Assembly (NCBI RefSeq): GCF_000974805.1
Contig: NZ_BBQZ01000003.1
Location: 1 to 64,000 of the forward strand
From: Demequina salsinemoris
GTDB taxonomy: Bacteria > Actinomycetota > Actinomycetes > Actinomycetales > Demequinaceae
Reading direction: 5' to 3'
Length of the DNA stretch: 64,000 nt
The position numbers and the translations under genes are program-made. This document shows, one piece after another, positions 9,266 through 19,200 of the stretch (position 1 is its first letter; each line of letters begins with the position of its first letter). The notes under the pieces are model-generated. The model ran no database searches. It was not told the DNA's origin and worked only from the letters and a program-made list of their open reading frames with translations.

Positions 9266-9320
9266 CTGGAGGGAACTGAGTGCAGGATCTGCTTCGGATC
9301 CTGCACTCAGTTCCCTCCAG
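9266..9320. repeat. Long perfect hairpin, copy 1 (GAGTGCAGG family)
   Basis: A 24-bp perfect inverted repeat (9266-9289 and 9297-9320) with a 7-nt loop TGCTTCG. The core TGAGTGCAGGATC is shared with a second hairpin at 22822-22878. Differences between copies fall in paired positions and are compensated on the other arm. Function unknown: transcription stop, RNA stability element or remnant of a repeat family. Confidence 0.8.
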
Positions 9321-9397
9321 CGCGCGCCGGCGTGCAGCGGCGGACTCGGCGTGGACCAGCGGGGCTCGGCCGGGAACCTCGCCCGGCCCAGACGCGA

Positions 9398-9434
9398 CGA
9401 ATGCCCCCGCGAGAGAGAATCGCGGGGGCATTCG
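9398..9434 (-). terminator. Intrinsic terminator of the DUF5692 operon
   Basis: CGAATGCCCCCGCGA / TCGCGGGGGCATTCG, a 15-bp perfect stem with a 7-nt loop, 72 bp past the DUF5692 stop. 9150-9506 holds no gene, only this element, the ilvD terminator and the GAGTGCAGG hairpin. Confidence 0.75.
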
Positions 9435-9506
9435 CGTGGCCGGCGGGGTCTGGTGGACGTGACCGGCCAGGCAGAGCGGTGCTGAGGGGCGCTCCGCCGA
9501 TGGGCG

Positions 9507-10490
9507 TCAGACGCCCACGGTCTCCTTCTCGGTCAGCCCCGCTGCGATGAGCTGCTCGGGGCGTGCACCGGGGATGGTCTTGACGACCTGCCTGTACGCG
9601 TCGGTGTCGTCGTAGACCTCCTCCTTGAAGACGTTCTTGCGGCCCTTGACCATCTTCGTGATCTGGAGGGCGGCGAGCGCGACGTTCGCGGCGAGCGCGA
9701 TCGCGGACACGGTGAACAGCGCCGCCGGGTTGTGCGACGACTCGACCGAGAACTGCGAGTCACCCACGAAGGCCGGGACCGCCATCGTGAACATCATCCA
9801 GAACGCGAGCGTGTGTGCGCGGTGCTGGAGCCAGGCGCCCTTGCGGATGAAGAACGCGGGGATGGTGCAGCTGATGAGCAGCGCGGCGCCGGCGTAGAAC
9901 GAGTGGTCGCCCACGCAGTTGTAGACGTACGCGAAGTTCCACAGGTCGTACGCGATGATCCACGGCCAGATCATGTCGGGGTAGATCATGTCCGCGACCT
10001 TGTCCTTGGCGACGTAGATGCCCATCCAGCCGGTGATCGCGAGGAGGTTGATGAGGCCCGCGATGCCGTTCATGTAGTTCCATGCGCCGGACAGCATGTA
10101 CACGCCGTCGACCATGCCGTCGGCGCCCATCGCGCCCACCTGGAAGTCGCGGATGCACGCTTCGAGGATGTTGAGCGCGAGGATCCCGGCGGGGAACATC
10201 AGCGCGTACTTGTTTCTCGCCAGGCGCGGGATGTACCGGATCGCGAGGAATCCCAGGCAGCCTGCCAGCGCCGAGTAGACCTTGACCCAGTGGAACCACG
10301 TGCCGGTGGACGAGCCCGCGCCGGCCGTGGTGGGCCACACGAAGATCGTCAGCACCACGGGTACCGCGATGAAGAAGAACATGCCGGCCCAGGGTCCGCG
10401 GCGCGAGAGCTCGTTGAGCCCGATGAGGGCCCCGAGCACCACGAACCACATGACCCCTTGGGTCAGCGTGATCGATTCGAACAGGAACAT
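9507..10490 (-). CDS. DUF5692 family integral membrane protein
   Basis: A 327-residue polytopic membrane protein with about eight to nine hydrophobic segments (for example MWFVVLGALIGLNEL, AGMFFFIAVPVVLTIFVW, IAGLINLLAITGWMGIYVA). The length and conserved DLWNFAYVYNCVGDHSFYAG and MVDGVYMLSGAWNYMNGIAGL segments fit the DUF5692 family, whose function is unknown. The ATG at 10490 has an AGGAGAGAG ribosome site. It follows a TetR gene by 25 bp on the same strand and is probably its operon partner and target, so an inducible membrane function is likely. Confidence 0.85.
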   Translation of the reverse strand: MFLFESITLTQGVMWFVVLGALIGLNELSRRGPWAGMFFFIAVPVVLTIFVWPTTAGAGSSTGTWFHWVKVYSALAGCLGFLAIRYIPRLARNKYALMFPAGILALNILEACIRDFQVGAMGADGMVDGVYMLSGAWNYMNGIAGLINLLAITGWMGIYVAKDKVADMIYPDMIWPWIIAYDLWNFAYVYNCVGDHSFYAGAALLISCTIPAFFIRKGAWLQHRAHTLAFWMMFTMAVPAFVGDSQFSVESSHNPAALFTVSAIALAANVALAALQITKMVKGRKNVFKEEVYDDTDAYRQVVKTIPGARPEQLIAAGLTEKETVGV

Positions 10491-10515
10491 TGCTCTCTCC
10501 TTGAAAGCGGGGGAC

Positions 10516-11157
10516 TCAGGAGTCCCCTGATAGATCCCGGTCGGGGGCCCGGGTGGGATCGGGTGCGAGACGAAGGGTCTGACGCACGATGTCGGCGAGA
10601 ACGTCGTCGCCGATGGCTGGGTTGGTGCGCATGACGCCGATGATCCCGTGGAGGAGCATCGCGAACGTCTCGCGCACATGGGTGATCTCGATCGTGTGCC
10701 GTGCGGCGTAGGCCGGGATCGTCGTCTCCTCGAGGACGTCGAGGATCGCGGCGATCGACTGGTCGAGGTACCGCACGTACAGGCCGGCGTCGTCGAACCG
10801 GGGGAGCGGGTGGGTGGTGTGCGCCTCGCCGTCGATGCGGTGCGGCATGTTGCGGCGGAAGAGCTGGACGTAGCTGCGCACGGCGCCGTCGATGTCGCCG
10901 GGGGTGCGCGCGGCGTCCCAGGCGCGCAGCTCGTCGGCGAAGTCCTTGACGCATGCGTCGAGCACCTGGTCGACGAGCCGGTCCATCGAGCCCGCGTAGT
11001 GGTAGACGAGCGTGCGGGCGACGCCGACCTCGTCGGCGATGTGCTGGAAGGTCGTGGCGCGGACCCCCTGGCGGGCGAACATCAGCCTCGCGGCCTCGAC
11101 GATCTCCTCGCGGCGCTCCTCAGGCGCCTTCACCGTGCGGGATCGTCGTTGGTCCAT
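10516..11157 (-). CDS. TetR/AcrR family regulator
   Basis: A 213-residue repressor with an N-terminal TetR helix-turn-helix (about residues 15-60: REEIVEAARLMFARQGVRATTFQHIADEVGVARTLVY begins the segment) and a helical ligand domain. It heads a two-gene operon with the DUF5692 membrane protein. The promoter is clear: TTGACA, 16 bp, TACGGT, then 6 nt to the ATG, so the mRNA is leaderless. The -35 lies inside a 17-bp palindrome, which points to autorepression. Confidence 0.9.
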   Translation of the reverse strand: MDQRRSRTVKAPEERREEIVEAARLMFARQGVRATTFQHIADEVGVARTLVYHYAGSMDRLVDQVLDACVKDFADELRAWDAARTPGDIDGAVRSYVQLFRRNMPHRIDGEAHTTHPLPRFDDAGLYVRYLDQSIAAILDVLEETTIPAYAARHTIEITHVRETFAMLLHGIIGVMRTNPAIGDDVLADIVRQTLRLAPDPTRAPDRDLSGDS

Positions 11158-11163
11158 GGTTTG

Positions 11164-11192
11164 ACCGTAGACCTCATTGACATTGTGTCAAT
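11164..11192 (-). promoter_or_regulatory. Promoter and palindromic operator of the TetR-DUF5692 operon
   Basis: On the minus strand the -35 is TTGACA (11186-11191), the -10 is TACGGT (11164-11169) with a 16-bp spacer. The palindrome ATTGACATTGTGTCAAT (11176-11192, 7-bp perfect arms) covers the -35, the expected place for a TetR operator. Confidence 0.7.
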
Positions 11193-11229
11193 TGGGACGG
11201 AGGTCCCATCTTTCTGCGGACCGTCCACC

Positions 11230-11327
11230 ATGCGCTCCGCACGGATTCACGCGCGACGCGCGAGCGTGTCGCGGCGGAGGATCGGCGTGTCGTCGGGGTG
11301 TCGGATCCGATTCCGTGCGGAGTGCAT
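11230..11327. repeat. Long-range inverted repeat upstream of the TSUP gene
   Basis: ATGCGCTCCGCACGGA (11230-11245) and TCCGTGCGGAGTGCAT (11312-11327) are 16-bp arms with one mismatch that would be a G-U pair in RNA, enclosing 66 bp that also has a small GCGCG hairpin. Two decamers follow at 11335 and 11352. No gene is visible in 11193-11440. Confidence 0.4.
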
Positions 11328-11440
11328 GGGGCGGGGACGATGCGCGGGCGGGGACGATGCGGCGGTCGCCGGGACCTTGGCGCAAGGGGGCGCCGCGGCC
11401 CGGTACTACGGTGGACGTGAACCACCGCCAGGAGGAATCG

Positions 11441-12247
11441 ATGAGCGCGTCCAGGATCAGTCCGAGGCTCGTGCTCGCCTGCATCGGCGTCGGGCTTCTC
11501 GCGGGCACGCTGTCCGGGCTGTTCGGCGTGGGCGGCGGCATCGTGATCGTGCCGATGCTGTCCCTCCTGCTCGGCTTCGACCACCGCCTCGCGGCCGGGA
11601 CGTCGCTCGCGGCGATCGTGCCGACCGCGACGGTCGGCGTCGTCTCCTACGCGACCCACGGCTCGGTCGCGTGGATCCCCGCGCTGATCATCGCCGCGGC
11701 CGCGGTGGTGGGTGCGCAGGGAGGGACCTGGCTGCTGCACCGCCTGCCGCTGGACGCGCTGCGGTGGGGGTTCATCGCGTTCCTCGGCTTCGTGGTGGTG
11801 ATGCTCTTCGTCGTCGTGCCGTCCCGTGACGCGGGCTTCGACCTCACGTGGCTGTCCGCGCTCGGGCTCATCGGCGTGGGCCTGTTCGCGGGTGTCCTGT
11901 CCGGGCTGCTGGGCGTCGGGGGAGGGATCATCGTGGTGCCCGCGCTCATGCTCCTGTTCGGCACGAGCGACCTGCTCGCGCGTGGGACGTCGCTGCTCAT
12001 GATGATCCCCACGGCGGCCTCGGGGACGGTCGGCAACCTGCGCCGCGGCAACGTGAACGTCCCCGTGGCGCTGATCGTCGGCGCGTCGGCGTGCCTCACC
12101 ACCACGCTCGGTGCGCACGCCGCCAAGCTCATGGGACCGGTCGCGTCGAACGTGCTGTTCTCGCTGTTCATCGTCTTCGTCGCCGGGCACATGGCGTGGG
12201 ACATGCTCCGCGGTCGCGGCGAGGACCTCGACACCGAGGGCTCGTAG
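11441..12247 (+). CDS. TSUP family (TauE/SafE) sulfite/organosulfonate exporter-like membrane protein
   Basis: A 268-residue transporter of the TSUP family. It has about eight membrane segments in two duplicated halves: LAGTLSGLFGVGGGIVIVPML near residue 20 and FAGVLSGLLGVGGGIIVVPAL near residue 150 are the paired family signatures. Substrate cannot be read from sequence; relatives move sulfite, sulfonates or C2 acids. The ATG at 11441 has AGGAGG 6 nt upstream; a -10-like TACGGT is at 11407-11412. Longer in-frame extensions run through the repeat region and are rejected. Confidence 0.9.
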   Translation: MSASRISPRLVLACIGVGLLAGTLSGLFGVGGGIVIVPMLSLLLGFDHRLAAGTSLAAIVPTATVGVVSYATHGSVAWIPALIIAAAAVVGAQGGTWLLHRLPLDALRWGFIAFLGFVVVMLFVVVPSRDAGFDLTWLSALGLIGVGLFAGVLSGLLGVGGGIIVVPALMLLFGTSDLLARGTSLLMMIPTAASGTVGNLRRGNVNVPVALIVGASACLTTTLGAHAAKLMGPVASNVLFSLFIVFVAGHMAWDMLRGRGEDLDTEGS

Positions 12248-12353
12248 CCCCGAGGCGCGTCACTCCGAGCGATACCGGGCCCCAGCATCGTCCGGAGCCA
12301 CCGGACCTTGCGGCTGCGGCATCGTCCACCTCGTGCTCCACACCCTCGGCAAC

Positions 12354-12411
12354 GTCTCACAATATAAAACGGTGAACCACAATGTGAGATTCTTCGCCGA
12401 TTCGGTGAGAC
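12354..12411 (+). promoter_or_regulatory. ilvB operator boxes (GTGAGAT-14-GTGAGAC)
   Basis: GTCTCAC (12354), GTGAGAT (12384-12390) and GTGAGAC (12405-12411) lie just upstream of the leader-peptide promoter. The last two are 21 bp apart, the same spacing as the leuB boxes at 21591 and 21612, implying a common regulator (NdgR/LtbR-like IclR proteins play this role in other actinobacteria; the motif match is not verified). TGAGAC at 12406 could also serve as -35, 17 bp before TACGGT. Confidence 0.55.
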
Positions 12412-12440
12412 AAGCCTCGCTCCGGGCGTACGGTGGAGCC

Positions 12441-12485
12441 ATGCAGGCGATCGTCGTAGTACTTATCGGGCGCGCGGACCTCTAG
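12441..12485 (+). CDS. ilvB leader peptide (attenuation)
   Basis: A 14-residue [17 protein letters not shown], rich in Ile, Val and Leu. It uses GTA GTA CTT ATC in the sensing run, codons rarely used in this high-GC genome, as expected for ribosome stalling when branched-chain tRNAs are uncharged. The ATG follows the -10 TACGGT (12429-12434) by exactly 6 nt, so the leader is probably translated from a leaderless mRNA. A terminator hairpin with a T run follows, then ilvB. Ile/Val/Leu attenuation of ilvB is known in actinobacteria; this instance is read from sequence. Confidence 0.85.
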   Translation: MQAIVVVLIGRADL

Positions 12486-12515
12486 TCCACGACCCGGCAT
12501 CGTCCGCGCGCATCC

Positions 12516-12546
12516 TCCCCGAAGCCTTCCGGCGTAGGGGATTTTT
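12516..12546 (+). terminator. ilvB attenuator
   Basis: TCCCC / GGGGA with an inner GCC / GGC stem and a TTCC loop, followed by TTTTT (12542-12546). It lies between the leader peptide stop and ilvB. A competing antiterminator is not obvious by eye. Confidence 0.7.
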
Positions 12547-12598
12547 CATGCGGGGCGGACAACGGACGCCCTCGGTTCACAGCAGAGCAGGAGAGAAG

Positions 12599-14491
12599 AT
12601 GGCACAGGTGAAGGCGAAGCCCACCGCACCGCCGACCTCGCCGCGCCCGTCCACGTCGGGCGGCGCGACCACGTCCACCGTCGTCGGGGCACGTCCCACG
12701 CCGCAGGCGGACCCGGACCCGTCGCTCAACGGCAGGCAGATGACCGGCGCCGAGTCGATCATCCGGTCGCTCGAGTGCGCCGGCGCGACCGACGTGTTCG
12801 GACTGCCCGGCGGCGCGATCCTCCCGACCTACGACCCGCTGATGGACTCCGAGAAGATCCGTCACATCCTCGTGCGCCACGAGCAGGGCTCGGGCCACGC
12901 CGCCCAGGGCTACGCGCACGCCACCGGCAAGGTCGGCGTCTGCATCGCCACCTCGGGCCCCGGCGCCACGAACCTCGTGACGGCGATCGCCGACGCCAAC
13001 ATGGACTCGATCCCCATGGTCGCGATCACAGGCCAGGTGGGCGCGGCGCTCATCGGCACCGACGCGTTCCAGGAGGCCGACATCGTCGGCATCACCTCCC
13101 CGATCACCAAGCACAACGTGCTGATCAAGGACGCCGCCGAGATCCCCAAGGCGATCGCCGAGGCCTTCTACATCGCGAGCCACGGACGCCCCGGCCCCGT
13201 GCTCGTCGACGTCGCCAAGTCCGCCCAGCAGGCCATGACCGAGTTCCAGTGGCCCGAGCGCATCGACCTGCCGGGCTTCAACTCGGGCGCCCGCCCGCAC
13301 GCCAAGACCATCCAGGAGGCCGCGCGCCTGCTGGCCACCGCGCGTCGTCCCGTCCTGTACGTGGGCGGCGGCGTGATCCGCTCGGGCGCGTCCGAGGGGC
13401 TGCGCAAGCTCACCGACCTGTCCGGCGCGGCCGTCGTCACGACGCTCATGGCCCGCGGCGCCCTGCCCGACTCGCACCCGCAGAACCTCGGCATGCCCGG
13501 CATGCACGGGACGGTGGCCGCGGTGGCCGCGCTGCAGAAGGCCGACCTCATCGTCGCCCTGGGCGCCCGCTTCGACGACCGCGTCACAGGCAAGCTGTCG
13601 AGCTTCGCGCCGCACGCGACGATCGTCCACGCGGACATCGACCCCGCGGAGATCGGCAAGAACCGCGCCGTCGACGTCCCGATCGTGGGCGACCTCAAGG
13701 ACGTGTTCAACGAGCTGGTCCCGGCCCTCGCAACCGAGCACGAGCGCCACGGCAAGCCCGACCTCGAGGCCTGGTGGCACCAGCTCGACGACTGGCGCAC
13801 CACGTACGCGCTCGGCTACCAGCCGACCGCAGACGGCCTGTCCAACCCGCAGTACGTGATCCAGCGCCTGGGCGAGCTCAACGACCCCGACTCGACGATC
13901 TTCACGTCGGGCGTGGGCCAGCACCAGATGTGGGCCAGCCAGTTCATCAAGTACGAGCACCCGAACACGTGGATCAACTCGGGCGGCCTCGGCACCATGG
14001 GCTTCTCGGTCCCCGCCGCGATGGGCGCCCAGGTGGGCGTGCCCGACAAGCAGGTGTGGGCCATCGACGGCGACGGCTGCTTCCAGATGACCAACCAGGA
14101 GCTCGTCACCTGCGCGATCAACGAGATCCCGATCAAGGTCGCGATCGTGAACAACTCGTCGCTGGGCATGGTCCGCCAGTGGCAGACGCTGTTCTACGAG
14201 TCCCGCTACTCGAACACCGACCTGCACACGGGCCACGGCACCGTCCGCATCCCCGACTTCGTCAAGCTCGCCGAGGCGATGGGCTGCGTCGGCCTGCGCT
14301 GCGAGTCCGACGCGGACGTGGACGCCACGATCAAGCGGGCCAACGAGATCAACGACCAGCCCGTGGTCGTCGACTTCACCGTGTCGCGCGACGCGATGGT
14401 GTGGCCGATGGTCGCCGCCGGCGTCAGCAACGACGAGATCCAGTACGCGCGGGGCGTCGCCCCCGCGTGGGAGCGCGAGGAGAACGCATGA
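12599..14491 (+). CDS. ilvB: Acetolactate synthase, catalytic (large) subunit
   Basis: ThDP-dependent enzyme joining pyruvate with pyruvate or 2-oxobutyrate, the first shared step of valine/isoleucine synthesis. The 630-residue product has a poorly conserved Pro/Ser/Thr-rich tail of about 45 residues, then the catalytic domain: [10 protein letters not shown], the catalytic Glu in [15 protein letters not shown], and the ThDP motif [12 protein letters not shown]...[12 protein letters not shown]. The ATG at 12599 has GGAGAGAAG upstream; 12548 (MRGG) is less likely. It overlaps ilvN by ATGA and forms the ilvBNC operon under leader attenuation. Confidence 0.97.
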   Translation: MAQVKAKPTAPPTSPRPSTSGGATTSTVVGARPTPQADPDPSLNGRQMTGAESIIRSLECAGATDVFGLPGGAILPTYDPLMDSEKIRHILVRHEQGSGHAAQGYAHATGKVGVCIATSGPGATNLVTAIADANMDSIPMVAITGQVGAALIGTDAFQEADIVGITSPITKHNVLIKDAAEIPKAIAEAFYIASHGRPGPVLVDVAKSAQQAMTEFQWPERIDLPGFNSGARPHAKTIQEAARLLATARRPVLYVGGGVIRSGASEGLRKLTDLSGAAVVTTLMARGALPDSHPQNLGMPGMHGTVAAVAALQKADLIVALGARFDDRVTGKLSSFAPHATIVHADIDPAEIGKNRAVDVPIVGDLKDVFNELVPALATEHERHGKPDLEAWWHQLDDWRTTYALGYQPTADGLSNPQYVIQRLGELNDPDSTIFTSGVGQHQMWASQFIKYEHPNTWINSGGLGTMGFSVPAAMGAQVGVPDKQVWAIDGDGCFQMTNQELVTCAINEIPIKVAIVNNSSLGMVRQWQTLFYESRYSNTDLHTGHGTVRIPDFVKLAEAMGCVGLRCESDADVDATIKRANEINDQPVVVDFTVSRDAMVWPMVAAGVSNDEIQYARGVAPAWEREENA

Positions 14492-15012
14492 CCACCCACA
14501 CCCTCTCGGTCCTGGTCGAGAACAAGCCCGGCGTGCTCGCGCGCGTCGCCGGCCTGTTCAGCCGCAGGGCGTTCAACATCCACTCGCTCGCGGTGGGCCA
14601 GACCGAGCACCCCGAGATCTCCCGCATCACCGTCGTGGTCGACGTGGACGAGCTCCCGCTCGAGCAGGTCACCAAGCAGCTCAACAAGCTCGTGCACGTG
14701 CTCAAGATCGTCGAGCTCGAGCGCGACCGCTCCGTGCAGCGCGACCTGTACCTCATCAAGGTCCGCGCCGACGCGCGCCAGCGCGCCGACGTGCTGCAGA
14801 TCGTCGACCTGTTCCGCGCCCACGTCGTCGACGTGGCGCCCGACTCCGTCGTCATCGAGGCGGTCGGCACGCGCGAGAAGCTCGAGGCGCTGCTCGCGGC
14901 CCTGTCCCCGCACGACGTGCGGGAGATCGTCCAGTCCGGCACCGTGGCAATCGGCCGCGGCTCCCGGTCCATCACCGAGCGCGCGCTCGAGCGCGTCGCC
15001 GTCACCGCTTGA
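14488..15012 (+). CDS. ilvN: Acetolactate synthase, regulatory (small) subunit
   Basis: A 174-residue subunit that activates IlvB and gives valine feedback. An N-terminal ACT domain starts at once ([22 protein letters not shown]), followed by the C-terminal domain with [19 protein letters not shown]. The start codon overlaps the ilvB stop (ATGA), so translation is coupled. Confidence 0.97.
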   Translation: MTTHTLSVLVENKPGVLARVAGLFSRRAFNIHSLAVGQTEHPEISRITVVVDVDELPLEQVTKQLNKLVHVLKIVELERDRSVQRDLYLIKVRADARQRADVLQIVDLFRAHVVDVAPDSVVIEAVGTREKLEALLAALSPHDVREIVQSGTVAIGRGSRSITERALERVAVTA

Positions 15013-15016
15013 CCCA

Positions 15017-15067
15017 GACGATGCGGGAGGAGGCGACGTTCTGACGTCGCCCGACCCACGCATCGTC
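15017..15067. repeat. Nested inverted pair of decamers between ilvN and ilvC
   Basis: GACGATGCG (15017-15025) and CGCATCGTC (15059-15067) face each other and enclose a second inverted repeat GGCGACGT / ACGTCGCC (15032-15051). The whole can fold into a long interrupted hairpin, possibly a processing or partial termination site within the ilvBNC operon. Confidence 0.6.
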
Positions 15068-15074
15068 CATGTGA

Positions 15075-16136
<1,062 letters not shown>

Positions 16137-16182
16137 TCAGCGCTTGAGCCTGGCCTGAGCGCTGATCGCGCTCCGGCCGACA

Positions 16183-16212
16183 GAAGGGGAGGTCCCACAG
16201 GGCCTCCCCTTC
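16183..16212 (+). terminator. Intrinsic terminator of ilvBNC
   Basis: GAAGGGGAGG / CCTCCCCTTC, 10-bp perfect stem with a 10-nt loop, 46 bp after ilvC. Confidence 0.85.
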
Positions 16213-16267
16213 GTCGTGTCTGGGGCAGGGGCCGGCGTTGGGGGGCAGGGGCGATGCCGGGGTTGGG

Positions 16268-19200
16268 TCACGTGGACGATGCGTCGTCCGGATCGCCGTA
16301 GGCGCCGCACGTCGCGCGCCAGTCGCCACCGTCCGGAAGGAAGGCGTCCCACTCGGCGTGCGTGAGGTTCCGGCCTGCCACGTCGCAGGCCGCCTCCGCC
16401 AGGTGCGACGGGTCGAGGTCCCAGATCGCGACGCCCTGCTCGACGTTGATGGCGAGCCTCGCGCCGTCGGGGCTGAGCCAGGCCTGACGGGCGCCGAACG
16501 ACGACGCGTCGAAGGGGATCCCGATGCGTTCTCCGGTGTCCATCGAGAACAGGGCCGCGCTGCCGTCGTTGGCCGACACGAGGAACATCGTCGCGTCGGA
16601 GCTCACCTGGAGCCCCGTCACGCTCGCGCGCGCCACGCGCGTACCGCCGAGGAGTTCGAGGTTGGGGCCGAATCGACTGACCGAGCGCACCGAGTCCGCG
16701 GTGTTGGCGACGATCCGACCGTCGGGGGACTCCTCGGCTCCCGCGAGGCCGTCTCCCGGGGGCGCGAGCGCTTCGCCCGTGACCCCGTCGAACACCTCGG
16801 TGCGCACGCCGCCCTGGTAGCCGGCGGTGACAGCGACCTGCGCGCCTCCCGCCGAGGTCGACACGTAGAACGGCCACCCGTCCACCTGGAGCGTCGGCTC
16901 GATGCGGCGCCCGGTCGACGTGTCGTAAGTCGCCACGGTGCCATCCGCGAACGTGGCGTACGCGCGCGTGCGGTCGGCGCTCGGGAACACCTGCATCGCG
17001 TCCAGCGAGATCGAGTCGGTCTCCACCGCCTCGCCGGTGGCGACGTCGGCGACGACGAGCGCGTCCTCCCCGGGCGAGTAGCCGAGCACCGATCCGGGGC
17101 CGAACCAGCCGACGCCCTCGAGCGAGTTGTCGATCCTTCCACTGACCGAGTCGCGCTCGACGTCCCAGGCGGCGAATCCGTCGAAGAGGTAGAAGGTGTT
17201 CGCCGCGGGGTCGCGCAGAGCCGTCAGGATCATGGACCCGTCGCCGCTCCAGCCGTCGGTCATGAAGCGGCCACGGGCGACGAGGCGCGTGACCGGACCG
17301 GTCCCGTCGAGGCTCCACCGCGTGAGCGTCGAACGGTCCGCCGCGAAGGTCACCAACGTCGACTCGTCCGGTGTCAACGCGATCGTGCCGACGTTGCCCT
17401 GCTGCGGCGCGAAGTCCCGACCGGTGGCCGCCCCGGAGTCGAGATCGTAGGTCTCGATGATTCCGTCGACGCCACCGCAGAGGACCCACCGGTGGATCGG
17501 CGCGATCGCGAACCACTGGCACATGCCCTGGTCGCCGCTTCGGCGAGGGGCCGTCCAGATCGGCGCTCCGGCCTCGAGGTCGTATGCCATGACGCCCTCG
17601 TCGCCGGCGGTGACGAACTGTCCCTCGGGGCCGAGCGCCGCCGCAATGTTCGAGTAGCGTCTCGTTCCGGGAAGCGCGGATGTCGGTCCAGGAAGCGTCG
17701 ACAGGACCCGAGCCGTGGCCGCATCGACGGTGAGGATGTCCCCGTCGAGCGTGGTGACCGCGACCATGTCGTCGTTCAACCAGGCGGTGGCACCAGGGTA
17801 GACCGACCCGGTGTCGTCGACGGTGAGGGTCGGCTCAGGGTCAATGCTGCCGACGATCGTCCCGGAGACGGTCTCCACGATCGTGAGGCCTCCATCGAAG
17901 GGGTCGACGGTCGCGGCGTACGCGCCGTCCGGGCTCAGTGCGAGGGTGCGCATGCGCTGACCCGTGAGCGGCATCGGGGTCACCGACAACTCCTCGCCCG
18001 AGGCCAGGTCGTACGTCGCGAGCAGGAGGCATCCGACATCGAGGTCGCAGATCTGATCGGCGCCGAGCGAGGTCTCGGTGGGTCCGAGCAGCGCCGCAGT
18101 GCTTCCGTCGGCGCTGACGGCGAGGTCGGCTCCGATCTGAGCGTTCCAGCTCACGCTCGTGGGGATGACGTCCTCGATCTCCGTGGACTCCGGGTCCCTC
18201 AGCTGGATGCCCGCGGCGGTGGCAGTCATGATCGCGCTGCCGTCGGGCAGCAGCGTGCTCGAGGCGAAGCCGTCGACGCCGAGATCCGTGGTCCCGCGGT
18301 ACCCAGGGTCGGTGGCGAATGCGGTGAGCAGCGAGCCGAACGAGGCCTGCGATTCGGGATCCCGACGGTAGGCCTCCACGGCGAGCAGCATTCCGACATC
18401 GGGGGCCGCCTGAAGCTGTGCCGCGGAGTCGGCGACGAGTGACTCCAGCTGTGCGGCGGCGCCCCGCGCGTCGGCCACTCGCGACAACGTCGCCGCCGAG
18501 ACGAGGGCGATGATCGCGACCGCTGCGGCTGCGGCTGCGCCGACGCGCAGGCGTCTGGCTCGCGACTGCGCGGCGGCCTGCCGCCGATCCGCCTCAGCCG
18601 ACTCCTTGGCGGCCGAGGTCTCCTCCTCGAGCGACGCCGCGAGGAACTGGCGCTCCGTCGGGGTGAGGGCATCCGGGGTGCGGCGGGCCCAGTCCAGAGC
18701 GACGCTCAGCCGGGTGCCCCGGTACAGGTCCGATGCGACCCGGCCCAGCTGGTCCCAGGTGGACGCGGAGGTCGCGAGGTGATCGAGCACGCGCTGTCCC
18801 TCGATGTCCGCCTCGAGCCAGCCGCGCAGCCGAGGCCAGGCGCGCACGAGCGACTCGTGGGCGAGCTCCGCCTGGCCGCTTCTCATCGTGATCAGCCGAG
18901 CGCCGACGAGCTTGCCGAGCACCTCTCCCGTCTGGCCCTCGCCGAGCGCGCGAGTGTCGAGCGAATGGGTGGTCACGGTGCCCGATCCGGCGAGCGAGCA
19001 GAGCCGCCGGAGGATCAGCTCGCATTGGCGTCGTTCTCCAGCAGTGAGGTTCGTGTAGAGCAGCTCGGCGGATGCGGCGACGGCGCCCCGCAAGCCACCG
19101 GAGGCGGTGTAGGCGTCGATCGTCAGGGTGGACCCTTCGCGGCGCACCCAGGTCTCGGCGAGAGCGTGCGACAGCAGTGGCAGCGCGCCTGCCGCGCCTT

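Noticed and set aside
7353..9431. Long minus-strand frame opposite ilvD
   Set aside because: It is antisense to ilvD and runs through the terminator and hairpin; its composition is that of a shadow frame.
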